NCBI GenBank assembly: GCA_017472635.1
Contig: JAFUPU010000002.1
Coordinates: forward strand, 1 to 64,000
Direction: 5' to 3'
Origin: Bacteroidaceae bacterium
GTDB lineage: Bacteria; Bacteroidota; Bacteroidia; Bacteroidales; Bacteroidaceae
DNA length: 64,000 nucleotides
In this document: piece after piece, positions 53,045-61,306 of the stretch
Numbering within the stretch: position 1 is the first letter of the stretch
Layout: each line of letters opens with the position of its first letter
Notes under the pieces: model-generated
Database searches by the model: none
What the model saw: only the letters and a program-made list of their open reading frames with translations
Told to the model about the DNA's origin: nothing
Made by a program: the position numbers and the translations under genes

Positions 53045-54586
53045 GTGTTGGTAAAATCATATAGTGCAGCAGTACAAGGGATTGAAGCAACCGTCGTGAC
53101 GATTGAAGTAAATCTTTCCCGTGGTATAAAGTTCTTTTTAGTAGGTTTGCCCGATTCGGCTGTCAAAGAGAGTCACGAACGTATCGTTGCAGCCCTTCAG
53201 GTAAACGGGTATAGATTCCCTACAGCCCAGATTATCATCAATATGGCTCCGGCAGACATCCGCAAGGAAGGCTCTGCCTACGATTTGCCTTTGGCAGTCT
53301 CTATCATGGCTGCCAGTGGCAAGGTGAAGACCGATAAGCTCCACCGTTTCCTGATGTTGGGAGAGTTGGGGCTTGATGGTGCGTTGCAGCCTGTGAAAGG
53401 TGCATTGCCGGTGGCTATCCGTGCGCGTGAGATGGGTTTTGAAGGACTGATTTTACCCCGGCAAAATGCACGCGAAGCAGCGGTTGTCAACAAATTGAAG
53501 GTCTATGGAGTAGATAATCTGTGTGAGGTGATGGAGTTCTTCAACGACGAGCGCGAGTTGGTGCAGACTGAGGTCAATACGCGTGAAGAATTCTATGCGC
53601 AACAGAGCCATTTTGAGTTTGATTTTTCAGAGGTGAAAGGGCAAGAGAGTGTCAAACGTGCATTGGAAGTTGCTGCTGCCGGCGGACACAACCTGATAAT
53701 GGTAGGACCTCCGGGAAGCGGAAAGTCTATGATGGCAAAGCGTTTGCCTTCCATCTTGCCTCCCCTGTCGTTGGCAGAAAGTCTTGAAACAACCCAGATT
53801 CATTCTGTAGCCGGCCGGTTGGGGAAAGACAGCACACTGATAGCCCACCGCCCCTTTCGGAGTCCTCATCACACGATATCCCCGGTTGCTTTGGTCGGAG
53901 GAGGACAAAATCCTCAGCCGGGCGAAATCAGTCTGGCTCACAATGGAGTGCTCTTTGCTGACGAGTTGCCGGAATTCAACCGTGCCGTACTGGAAATGCT
54001 TCGCCAGCCCTTAGAGGACCGATGTATCACGGTGGCGCGTGCAAAATATACGGTCGAATATCCTGCCTCATTCATGCTGGTGGCGAGCATGAATCCCTGT
54101 CCGTGCGGTTACTACAACCATCCGACGAAACCTTGTGTGTGCAATCCCGGGCAGGTGCAAAAATACCTCAATCGTATATCCGGACCTCTGCTCGACCGCA
54201 TAGACATTCAGGTTGAAATTGTGCCGGTGCCGTTTGAGAAGCTGGCAGACACCCGCAGTGCGGAGCCCAGTTCGGTCATTCGCGAGCGGGTGGTCAAAGC
54301 GCGTAAGATACAAGAGCAGCGCTTTGCCGGTGTTGCCGGTGTGCACTGCAATGCACAGATGACGCCCCGTATGCTGACCGAATACGCAAGCCCCGATGAG
54401 ACGGGAAAGCAGATGTTGAGCAGTGCCATGGAGCGTTTGAACCTCTCGGCACGTGCCTATGACCGCATCCTGAAAGTTGCCCGTACCATTGCAGACCTGG
54501 AGGCAAGCGATCGGGTGATGCCGCATCACATTGCAGAAGCCATTGGCTACCGCAATCTCGATCGGGAGAACTGGGCAGAACGGTAG
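53045..54586 (+). CDS. comM: YifB/ComM-family Mg-chelatase-like AAA+ ATPase
   Basis: 513 residues from GTG (MLVKSYSAAVQGIEATVV). An N-terminal Lon-protease-like S16 fold (residues about 20-150, LVGLPDSAVKESHERIVAAL) is joined to a Mg-chelatase-type AAA+ domain: Walker A GPPGSGKSMMAK, Walker B GVLFADELPEF, and the C-terminal four-cysteine CPCGYY..CVC motif of ComM. ComM is a helicase that promotes branch migration during natural transformation in Proteobacteria; the role in Bacteroidota is less clear. Confidence 0.92.
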   Translation: MLVKSYSAAVQGIEATVVTIEVNLSRGIKFFLVGLPDSAVKESHERIVAALQVNGYRFPTAQIIINMAPADIRKEGSAYDLPLAVSIMAASGKVKTDKLHRFLMLGELGLDGALQPVKGALPVAIRAREMGFEGLILPRQNAREAAVVNKLKVYGVDNLCEVMEFFNDERELVQTEVNTREEFYAQQSHFEFDFSEVKGQESVKRALEVAAAGGHNLIMVGPPGSGKSMMAKRLPSILPPLSLAESLETTQIHSVAGRLGKDSTLIAHRPFRSPHHTISPVALVGGGQNPQPGEISLAHNGVLFADELPEFNRAVLEMLRQPLEDRCITVARAKYTVEYPASFMLVASMNPCPCGYYNHPTKPCVCNPGQVQKYLNRISGPLLDRIDIQVEIVPVPFEKLADTRSAEPSSVIRERVVKARKIQEQRFAGVAGVHCNAQMTPRMLTEYASPDETGKQMLSSAMERLNLSARAYDRILKVARTIADLEASDRVMPHHIAEAIGYRNLDRENWAER

Positions 54587-54620
54587 GATGGCTGCATATA
54601 AAATTGGATAAAGCATAAGT

Positions 54621-54681
54621 GTCATGCTGAAGAATTCTTGTGAGGGGCTTGCCTGCAAGATGCTTCAGCATGACTTTTTTT
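54621..54681. terminator. Stem-loop between convergent genes (REP-like)
   Basis: GTCATGCTGAAG (54621-54632) and CTTCAGCATGAC (54663-54674), then seven T. Acts as terminator for the ComM gene and probably in the other direction for 54684. Confidence 0.75.
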
Positions 54682-54683
54682 CT

Positions 54684-55760
54684 CTATTGGATGTGGATTT
54701 TCTCTACCGGTTGCTGCTGCACCTTGTCGAGCGGATGTGATTGGTAGGCGACTTTGGCGAAGTCGATGTCTGCCAGTTCAATGCAGCGGATGGTGTTGTT
54801 GTAGGCAGTCTTGTAATAGACAATCCGGTGTGTGAGGTCGACAGCAATGGTCCATTGGGTGGCGCTGGGGATGTCGGGAGCTTCGCCCAATGGATGTTCA
54901 ACACCGATGGGAACATCAAAGTTGTTGAGCAGGTGGAAGCATTGGACCACCGTCTCAAAGGCGTCGGCTCTTTGGGGAGCTGTGGCGCGGAAGAAAGCTG
55001 CCCTGACGAAACGTGAAGGCGGGGTGAAGTCACCGGGAAGTCCCAAGAGTCCGGAGTCTCCCCCGAAGTAATGCAGGTCGACACCTCCGAGTTTCCATAG
55101 CGGGGCATCGCCCGGAGCGAGGTTGATGTAGTTGTTGAGGTTGGTGACATGCCATTCAAAGCCGGGGGAATTGGTGATTACCCCTACGCTGTTTTCGTAG
55201 AAATGTGCTTTCCCGTCGATGATTTCTACTACCACCTGTCTCCCGTCAGGTTCGCTGATGCGCCAATGTACAGTTGAGGCTATTTGAGGGTCAAGTGATA
55301 CGATGTGCACCTTGTCGATAGCACTCTTTACTTCGTCGATGGTTGAGAATTGGGTCAATATCCAGGGTACAACCTGCAAGTCGGCAAGTGTCTGAGCGTT
55401 CAGTTTGGGGTCATATTCGACGTAGCTGCCATAGCGGGGGAAGTAAAACAGTCCGGCAGCCAGTCCTGCCTCGTTGATGCCGTCAACGATAAACTCCTTT
55501 TCAGCCGTAGAGAGTCCCACTACCCCGTGTCTGGCATGGAATGAGATGCCGTTTTTGCCCGTTGGGGTGAAAGAGGTGAGTTGTTCGCCTCGTGGTACAA
55601 TCACATATTCGCTTTTCAGCGCACTGCCTGCCCATTCGATGGTGCGTGCATGTACAAAACTGCCGTCTTTGGCGGTGAGGGAGATGCCGGTACAGGCGAA
55701 TGCCGGTGTGAGACTGCTGCATGCCGCAGCAATGCCCACAATGATTTTCTTAGATTCCAT
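54684..55760 (-). CDS. Choloylglycine hydrolase / penicillin V acylase family amidase
   Basis: 358 residues from MESKKIIVG; the longer upstream frame is intergenic. Signal peptide to FA, and the next residue Cys23 would be the Ntn-hydrolase nucleophile (ACTGISL). Family landmarks follow: the HARTIEWAG arginine motif (Asp of the usual R-x-x-D-W is Glu here), HGVVGLSTAEKEFIVDGINEAGLA, and the ITNSPGFEWHVTNLNNY substrate-loop motif. Enzymes of this family deconjugate bile salts, penicillin V or N-acyl homoserine lactones. An exported copy in a gut Bacteroidales makes bile-salt hydrolase plausible but unproven. Confidence 0.9.
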   Translation of the reverse strand: MESKKIIVGIAAACSSLTPAFACTGISLTAKDGSFVHARTIEWAGSALKSEYVIVPRGEQLTSFTPTGKNGISFHARHGVVGLSTAEKEFIVDGINEAGLAAGLFYFPRYGSYVEYDPKLNAQTLADLQVVPWILTQFSTIDEVKSAIDKVHIVSLDPQIASTVHWRISEPDGRQVVVEIIDGKAHFYENSVGVITNSPGFEWHVTNLNNYINLAPGDAPLWKLGGVDLHYFGGDSGLLGLPGDFTPPSRFVRAAFFRATAPQRADAFETVVQCFHLLNNFDVPIGVEHPLGEAPDIPSATQWTIAVDLTHRIVYYKTAYNNTIRCIELADIDFAKVAYQSHPLDKVQQQPVEKIHIQ

Positions 55761-56008
55761 ATGCTGTTTCTTTTGATGAATACATATCACCCTAACATCT
55801 GTGGAAGCTAAAGGTTCATTTCCCCGTCTTGTCTTGTAGCGGTGCACCCCCTGTGCGATTTGGAAAAAAGTAGAATGATTGCGGGCGAGGTGTATTGAAA
55901 AACGTATATAAGCATTTTTTACAACCGCCCTTTTTTGAGGGTGAAAACGGGTAGTGTCGTCTGATTTTCCCCTCTTTTTAGTGGTTTTTATCGCCCATAA
56001 ACTGAAAA

Positions 56009-56095
56009 ATGTCCTGGATATTTTTTGCTGAGTCCTGCTACAAAGTCCGTTGGGTCCTGCCACTCGCAAGGCTGAGTCCTGGGACCGGAGTTTTT
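56009..56095. repeat. Degenerate third copy of the GTCCTGC-type repeat
   Basis: Four GTCCTG words in 85 bp, in the same setting (ATGTCCTGGA..GAGTCCTGC) as copies 1 and 2, but without their other blocks. Confidence 0.45.
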
Positions 56096-56257
56096 TCTCC
56101 CCTTTTTCTCCATTAGGGAGAAGTTGATGAGGCAGAAATGGCTGTTTTTTGAAAAAAGAGGTCAAAAGAGCTCCTTTTTTACAAAATGGTCATCTCCTCT
56201 TCTCGAAACGGGCTCTTTTCAGCCCTTCTGGCGGACTTTCTCACTCTTGGGTATACA

Positions 56258-56292
56258 ATAATACCCCCAAAAACGAATTTCGGGGGTATTAT
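56258..56292. terminator. Stem-loop downstream of RNase R gene
   Basis: Perfect 11-bp stem with a 13-nt loop about 60 nt beyond the rnr stop. No T run on the minus side, so termination is uncertain; it may protect RNA ends. Confidence 0.45.
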
Positions 56293-56353
56293 CGGGCAGG
56301 GTTTTGTGGTAAATGTCTGAGACGCTATAGAGGGGTCAGACCGGCAGATTATT

Positions 56354-58567
56354 TTACTTTCTCCGTCTCTTCTCGTGCTCTTTTTTACGTGATACGGCGT
56401 GGTACGGCTCAATTTCGGGGGCATCTTTCCCCGCCAATTCAAAGTCGAGTTGCTTTTTCTCCAGATTGGCGCAGGCGACCCTGATTTTGAGCGTGTCGCC
56501 CAAGTTGTAGCGTTTGTGGGTCTTGCGTCCGATGAGGCAGTAGTTCCGCTCGTCGAACTCGAAGTAGTCGCTTCCCAAGTTGCGTATGGGTATCATGCCT
56601 TCACACTTGTTTTCGATGATTTCAACGTAAAGTCCCCACTCGGTGATGCTGCTGATTATGCCATCGTAGGTCTGCCCCACGTGTTCGCTCATAAACTCCA
56701 CCTGTTTGTACTTGACGCTGCTCCGCTCGGCACTTGCTGCCAGTTGCTCCATTTTGGATGAGTGTTCGCACAATTCCTCGTATTTGCTGGCAGAAGCTGT
56801 ACGTCCTCCATCAGAGTAACGGGTGAGCAGGCGGTGAACCATCATATCCGGATACCGACGGATGGGCGAGGTGAAGTGGGTGTAGTATTCAAATCCCAGT
56901 CCGTAGTGTCCGATGTTGTGTGTGCTGTATTTTGCCTTTTGCATGGCACGCAATGCGATGTTCTCGATAAGTGCCTGCTCTTTTTTCCCCTTGACATCGG
57001 TCAGCAGCTTGTTGAAACTCTTGTTCACCTCCCCCTGGCTTCCTCCGGTTCGCAGCTTATAGCCGAATTTGACGATAAACTGTTTCAGGTTTTCCAGCTT
57101 CTCGCTGTCGGGCACGTCGTGTATGCGGTAGGGGATGACTTTGGCTTTCTTGTTTCGGGGCACTTTGCCGATGTGTGCGGCAACGGTGCGGTTGGCAAGC
57201 AGCATGAACTCTTCGATGAGCTGGTTTGACTCTTTTGCCTCTTTGAAGTATACGCTGATGGGTTTGCCCGTTTCGTCGATTTCAAATTTCACCTCCACCC
57301 GGTCGAAGTCGATGGAGCCGGCTGAAAATCTTTTTTCGCGCAACTTCTGTGCCAGTTTGTTCAGGGTCAGAATCTCTTGGTTGTAGTCTCCGTTTCCGGT
57401 TTCAATGATCTGCTGTGCCTCTTCGTAGGTAAAGCGGCGGTTGCTGCGTATGAGGGTGTGTATGATTTCATAGTCCTTTACCTCGGCACGGTCGTTGATG
57501 GTGAAGATGACTGAATAGGCAAGCTTGTCTTCATCGGGTCTGAGCGAACAGAGTTGGTTGCAAAGCCGTTCGGGCAACATGGGGATGGTGCGGTCGACCA
57601 GGTAGACCGATGTGGCGCGTCGCAGCGCCTCTTTGTCGATGATGTCCCCCTCTTTTACATAGTGGGTGACATCGGCAATGTGTACGCCCACTTCCCATAG
57701 TCCCGCTTTCAGAGGTCTGATTGAAAGGGCATCGTCGAAATCTTTGGCGTCGCGTGGGTCGATGGTGAAAGTGGTGATTCCGCGCATATCTTTGCGTCGT
57801 GCTATCTCTTTGGGGTCAATCTCTTCGGGAATCTTCAGTGCAGCCTTCTCTACGTTTGCCGGGTAGCTGTATGGCAAACCGTATTCGGCGAGTATGGCAT
57901 GCATCTCGGCATTGTTCTCACCGGTTTTTCCCAAGATGTCCACGACTTGTCCGATGGGATTCTTGTAGTCGCTTGGCCACTCTACAATCTTCACTACGGC
58001 TTTGTCTCCATCTTTCCCGTTTTTCAGGCGTGTCTTTGGTATGAAGATGTCGTTTGCCAACGTCCGGTTTTCGGTAAGCAGGAAGGCAAAGTTCTTTTCA
58101 ACCTTCAAGGTGCCCACGAATGTGTCGTTGGCACGTTCGACTATCTCTATCACTTCGCCTTCTTTGTTTTTTCGCCTTCTGCGGGCAAAAAGTGCCACTT
58201 TCACGCGGTCGCCATGCATGGCATGTGCCGAATTGCGCTCGGCCACCATTACCGGTTCGCCGCCATCGTCGGGGATGAAACTGTTCTTGCCGTTGGTCTT
58301 TCGTTGGAAGATTCCCTCAAGCACCTGCCCTGAATTGTAGGGCTTGAAGCTTCCTCTTGATACTTCCTTCAGATACTCGTCGAACACCAGGTCGGCAATA
58401 ATGTCGGTACACAACATTTTGGCAGGATGGGTCTTTAGGTCCAGTCTTGCGAAGATTTGTTTGTAGGTGATTGTGTCGTTAGGGTTTTGTTGAAACAAAT
58501 CAATCAAAGCAGCGGTAAGTTCTTTCTTTGTGATTCGTTTGCCACCTTTCTTTCCTGCTTTTCCCAT
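56354..58567 (-). CDS. rnr: Ribonuclease R
   Basis: 737 residues. Order: N-terminal winged-helix-like region, cold-shock domains (HGDRVKVALFARRRR), RNB catalytic domain with TFTIDPRDAKDFDDALSI acidic cluster and the RPTIP-like DRTIPMLPERLCN segment, then S1 domain and a basic tail (KKEHEKRRRK). A 3'-5' exoribonuclease acting on structured RNA in the cytoplasm. Length is typical. A weak TTCCTTTG box lies upstream on the minus strand near 58600. Confidence 0.94.
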   Translation of the reverse strand: MGKAGKKGGKRITKKELTAALIDLFQQNPNDTITYKQIFARLDLKTHPAKMLCTDIIADLVFDEYLKEVSRGSFKPYNSGQVLEGIFQRKTNGKNSFIPDDGGEPVMVAERNSAHAMHGDRVKVALFARRRRKNKEGEVIEIVERANDTFVGTLKVEKNFAFLLTENRTLANDIFIPKTRLKNGKDGDKAVVKIVEWPSDYKNPIGQVVDILGKTGENNAEMHAILAEYGLPYSYPANVEKAALKIPEEIDPKEIARRKDMRGITTFTIDPRDAKDFDDALSIRPLKAGLWEVGVHIADVTHYVKEGDIIDKEALRRATSVYLVDRTIPMLPERLCNQLCSLRPDEDKLAYSVIFTINDRAEVKDYEIIHTLIRSNRRFTYEEAQQIIETGNGDYNQEILTLNKLAQKLREKRFSAGSIDFDRVEVKFEIDETGKPISVYFKEAKESNQLIEEFMLLANRTVAAHIGKVPRNKKAKVIPYRIHDVPDSEKLENLKQFIVKFGYKLRTGGSQGEVNKSFNKLLTDVKGKKEQALIENIALRAMQKAKYSTHNIGHYGLGFEYYTHFTSPIRRYPDMMVHRLLTRYSDGGRTASASKYEELCEHSSKMEQLAASAERSSVKYKQVEFMSEHVGQTYDGIISSITEWGLYVEIIENKCEGMIPIRNLGSDYFEFDERNYCLIGRKTHKRYNLGDTLKIRVACANLEKKQLDFELAGKDAPEIEPYHAVSRKKEHEKRRRK

Positions 58568-58672
58568 ATTCTTTTTGCTTGATGGTTTGTAATATTACTG
58601 CAAAGGAAATAAAAATATGGGAAAGTGGAGAAATTTTTTGAAAAGTTTTTTATTGTAGGGATAAAAAAGAGA

Positions 58673-58709
58673 TTTTATTTTGTCCTCCGCCTAACTTGCA
58701 CTATCTTTG
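58673..58709 (+). promoter_or_regulatory. Extended promoter with -7 box TATCTTTG
   Basis: TTTTATTTTGTCCTCCGCC, 10 nt, then TATCTTTG (58702-58709). Same layout as at 35811. It also rules out a TTG start at 58707 for the following gene. Confidence 0.6.
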
Positions 58710-58730
58710 CACCCCGAAAGAGTGTGTAGC

Positions 58731-59768
58731 ATGAAGATATTGATAACAGGCGCAAGCGGGTTTATTGGAAGCTTCCTTTGTGAAGAGGGTTTGGCACAGG
58801 GACACGAGGTGTGGGCAGGTGTGCGCAAGAGCAGCAGCCGTGCATATTTGAAAGATTCGCGTCTGAAGTTTGCCCAGTTGGACTTTGCAGACCCTCAGGT
58901 GTTGCATGGGCAATTGGTGGACCATGCAACCGAGCATGGCGGCTGGGATGTGGTGATTCACTGTGCCGGTGTCACCAAGTGTCTTCATCCCGAGGATTTT
59001 GAGCGTAACAACTATCTGTATACCCGTCACTTGGTTGAAGGGTGTATCAGGGCAGGCATCAAACCCAGACAGTGGGTCTATCTGAGTTCGCTCAGTGTGT
59101 TCGGACCTATCCGTGAGGAGGTGGCGCATGCCGGTTTCCCGAAGACATCTTCCACGCTCTATGCTCCTATCCGCGAGACAGACGAGCCTTGTCCCAACAC
59201 GGCTTACGGGCGCAGTAAGCTGAAAGCCGAAAAGTATCTGCAACAAACGGCATTGCCTGTGGTGATTTTCCGTCCTACGGGAGTGTATGGTCCGCGCGAA
59301 CGCGACTATTACCTGATGGCAAAGTCTATAAAGGGACATTTGGACTTTGCCGTAGGATACCGTCGGCAAGAGATAACGTTCATCTACGTGAAAGATTTGG
59401 CAAAAGCCATTTTTCAGGCAGTGGCAAAGGAGGTCGTCGGGAGGGCGTACTTTGTAAGCGATGGAGGAGTCTATGAGAGCCGTGCATTCAGCGACTGCAT
59501 TCAGCGTGAACTGGGAAATCCGGGGGTGCTGCACATAAAGGCACCGCTTTGGGTGCTTCGCCTGATTTCGGCGGTTGCCGGATGGGGCGCAAGGTTGTTG
59601 GGCAAGGTGAGTACGCTCAATAATGATAAATATCAGATAATGAAACAACGGAATTGGCAATGCGATATCCGCCCGTTGACGGACGAGCTGGAGTTTGTCC
59701 CCGACTATGACCTCGAACGCGGGGTGCGGGAAACCATTGCCTGGTATAAGAAAGAAAAATGGCTTTGA
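58731..59768 (+). CDS. NAD(P)-dependent epimerase/dehydratase-fold reductase
   Basis: 345 residues from ATG at 58731 (MKILITGASGFIG). Extended-SDR features: TGASGFIG Rossmann motif, IHCAGVTK, catalytic Ser in YLSSLSVFGP and YGRSK (Y-x3-K), VVIFRPTGVYGPRERD. The overall style resembles a Bacteroidota reductase linked to sphingolipid synthesis (3-ketosphinganine reductase type), but sugar-nucleotide epimerases share these motifs, so this is only a suggestion. It overlaps the next gene, a PAP2 membrane phosphatase, by 10 nt, which fits lipid metabolism. Confidence 0.82.
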   Translation: MKILITGASGFIGSFLCEEGLAQGHEVWAGVRKSSSRAYLKDSRLKFAQLDFADPQVLHGQLVDHATEHGGWDVVIHCAGVTKCLHPEDFERNNYLYTRHLVEGCIRAGIKPRQWVYLSSLSVFGPIREEVAHAGFPKTSSTLYAPIRETDEPCPNTAYGRSKLKAEKYLQQTALPVVIFRPTGVYGPRERDYYLMAKSIKGHLDFAVGYRRQEITFIYVKDLAKAIFQAVAKEVVGRAYFVSDGGVYESRAFSDCIQRELGNPGVLHIKAPLWVLRLISAVAGWGARLLGKVSTLNNDKYQIMKQRNWQCDIRPLTDELEFVPDYDLERGVRETIAWYKKEKWL

Positions 59769-60724
59769 TTGAAGATTTGTTTGCCCGTAGCGAAAAGCCG
59801 CTACGGGGCTTGTTGGCTGTTGAGACCATCGGTCTGCTCTATAATTTGTTGACCTCGCTGCTGGTTGGTTGCTTTTACAGCCGGATGGACCATCCGGAAA
59901 CCATGTTGGTTGAGCATGGCTGTATCTTGTTGGGCACGGTAGGACTTTATCTGCTCTATCGGGGCTATGCCTGCAAGATGACTCTGTTTTTTAGGGTAGT
60001 AGGACAATTGGGATTGCTGGCTTATTGGTATCCTGAGACCTATGAGTTTAACAAGCTGTTCCCCAATCTGGACCATCTGTTTGCGGGATGGGAACAGATG
60101 CTGTTTGATTGCCAACCCGCCATTACCTTCAGCCAATATTGTAGCGGGACGCTGTGGAGCGAAGCTTTCAACCTCGGATATTTTTCTTATTATCCGATGA
60201 TATTTGCCGTGGTGCTTTTTTATTTCTTTGCCCGGAATGAACGTTTCTTGCGGGTATCGTTTATAGTGCTCGGTTCGTTTTTTGTGTACTACCTTGTATA
60301 TATGTTCCTGCCGGTGACCGGTCCGCAGTATTACTTCCATGCGATAGGGCTTGACAATGCCATGGCGGGAATCTTTCCGGAGGTGGGCAATTATTTCTCT
60401 ACCCATTGCGAAATGTTGCCGGGACCGGGCGATGCCGATGGACTTTTTTATGGATTGGTAGAGCAGTCGCAGGCAGCAGGTGAGCGGCCTACAGCAGCTT
60501 TCCCCAGTTCGCATGTGGGTATTTCCACCATCTTGATGATTTTGGCATGGCGCGGCAAGCGCATGTTGTTTGTGGTACTATTGCCATTCTATCTGTTGCT
60601 CTGTTGTGCAACGGTATATATACAAGCGCATTATCTGATTGATGCATTAGCGGGGTTTGTTTCGGCAATAGGGGTCTTCTTGTTCGTCGAATGGCTGTAT
60701 GACCGCTTTTGGGGATGGGAGTAA
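59759..60724 (+). CDS. Integral-membrane PAP2-family phosphatase/transferase
   Basis: 321 residues with about six or seven membrane helices. The PAP2 motifs are PSSH in FPSSHVGIS and H-x3-D in YIQAHYLIDALAG; the first (K-x6-RP) motif is not obvious, as in the inositol-phosphorylceramide-synthase-like PAP2 branch. Possible reactions: lipid-phosphate hydrolysis or head-group transfer on the outer face of the inner membrane. The 10-nt overlap with the reductase gene implies coupled translation. Confidence 0.82.
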   Translation: MALIEDLFARSEKPLRGLLAVETIGLLYNLLTSLLVGCFYSRMDHPETMLVEHGCILLGTVGLYLLYRGYACKMTLFFRVVGQLGLLAYWYPETYEFNKLFPNLDHLFAGWEQMLFDCQPAITFSQYCSGTLWSEAFNLGYFSYYPMIFAVVLFYFFARNERFLRVSFIVLGSFFVYYLVYMFLPVTGPQYYFHAIGLDNAMAGIFPEVGNYFSTHCEMLPGPGDADGLFYGLVEQSQAAGERPTAAFPSSHVGISTILMILAWRGKRMLFVVLLPFYLLLCCATVYIQAHYLIDALAGFVSAIGVFLFVEWLYDRFWGWE

Positions 60725-60782
60725 ACAGGTGGGTGGCTCCTTAAAATTTCTTAATTCTTGGTGAAAAGGGAAGGAGAATTTC

Positions 60783-60845
60783 ATGAAATACTTTACCTTT
60801 GCCTTGAATTTTATAGGCGTATGCTTATTTATAGTCATAATTTAA
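60783..60845 (+). CDS. Possible 20-residue membrane peptide
   Basis: Open frame MKYFTFALNFIGVCLFIVII, nearly all hydrophobic, one membrane span. An AAGGAG stretch stands 7 nt before the ATG, stronger than for most genes here. Too short to judge from coding statistics; it could be chance. Confidence 0.3.
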   Translation: MKYFTFALNFIGVCLFIVII

Positions 60846-61306
60846 ACAAATCAAAGAATACTGTACATTGCTTGACTTGGGCACTCAGGATGTAGCACAT
60901 CCGGTCTCCGAGAGAGGTAATGTTGTGTTCTTTGGCATGTTGATACATGGCCGGTTCTGAGTGGGCAGAAGGCTGTCTGTTATAGGTGTGAACCGGATGA
61001 ATTGTGACTTGGAAAATTGTTTCGCTTTGAGGCGGCGGGACCTTGTATGAGGTCTCTTCTTCTTTTTTGAGTTCTAATTTTTATTTTTTTGAAGGGGATT
61101 TGCCCGAATTGGTTGCGCATAGGACTGCTTTGATGATAGGCAGAACGGACTGATTGTCTCATAACCTGTCAATAGTCCTGTTGTATCAATCATTTGCTAA
61201 TGCTTATCGGCTTCGCATTGTCAATGGTGAATTGTATCTGCTGCATAGTGTATGACGGACTATGCATTGTTAATAGTGATTTATTAATTTTAAAAACTGA
61301 AAGACT
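60846..61306. other. Intergenic region without recognised gene
   Basis: Contains a small GGATGT/ACATCC hairpin (60888-60902) and imperfectly repeated GCATTGTCAATGGTGA / GCATTGTTAATAGTGA words near 61217 and 61264. No promoter of the TAnnTTTG type is convincing before the gene at 61307. Confidence 0.5.

Larger units (their letters stand above)
55761..56353. other. Intergenic region with partial dispersed-repeat words and a strong hairpin
   Basis: No gene seen. 56009-56095 contains ATGTCCTGGA, TGAGTCCTGC and GGGTCCTGCCAC words like those of the repeat at 951 and 34206. ATAATACCCCC (56258-56268) pairs perfectly with GGGGGTATTAT (56282-56292). Confidence 0.55.

Noticed and set aside
55761..56165. 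N-terminal extension of the choloylglycine hydrolase frame
   Set aside because: The extension hides the signal peptide and catalytic Cys inside the protein; ATG at 55760 gives the normal start.
58707..58730. TTG start for the epimerase-fold reductase
   Set aside because: It lies inside the -7 promoter box, so it would not be transcribed.
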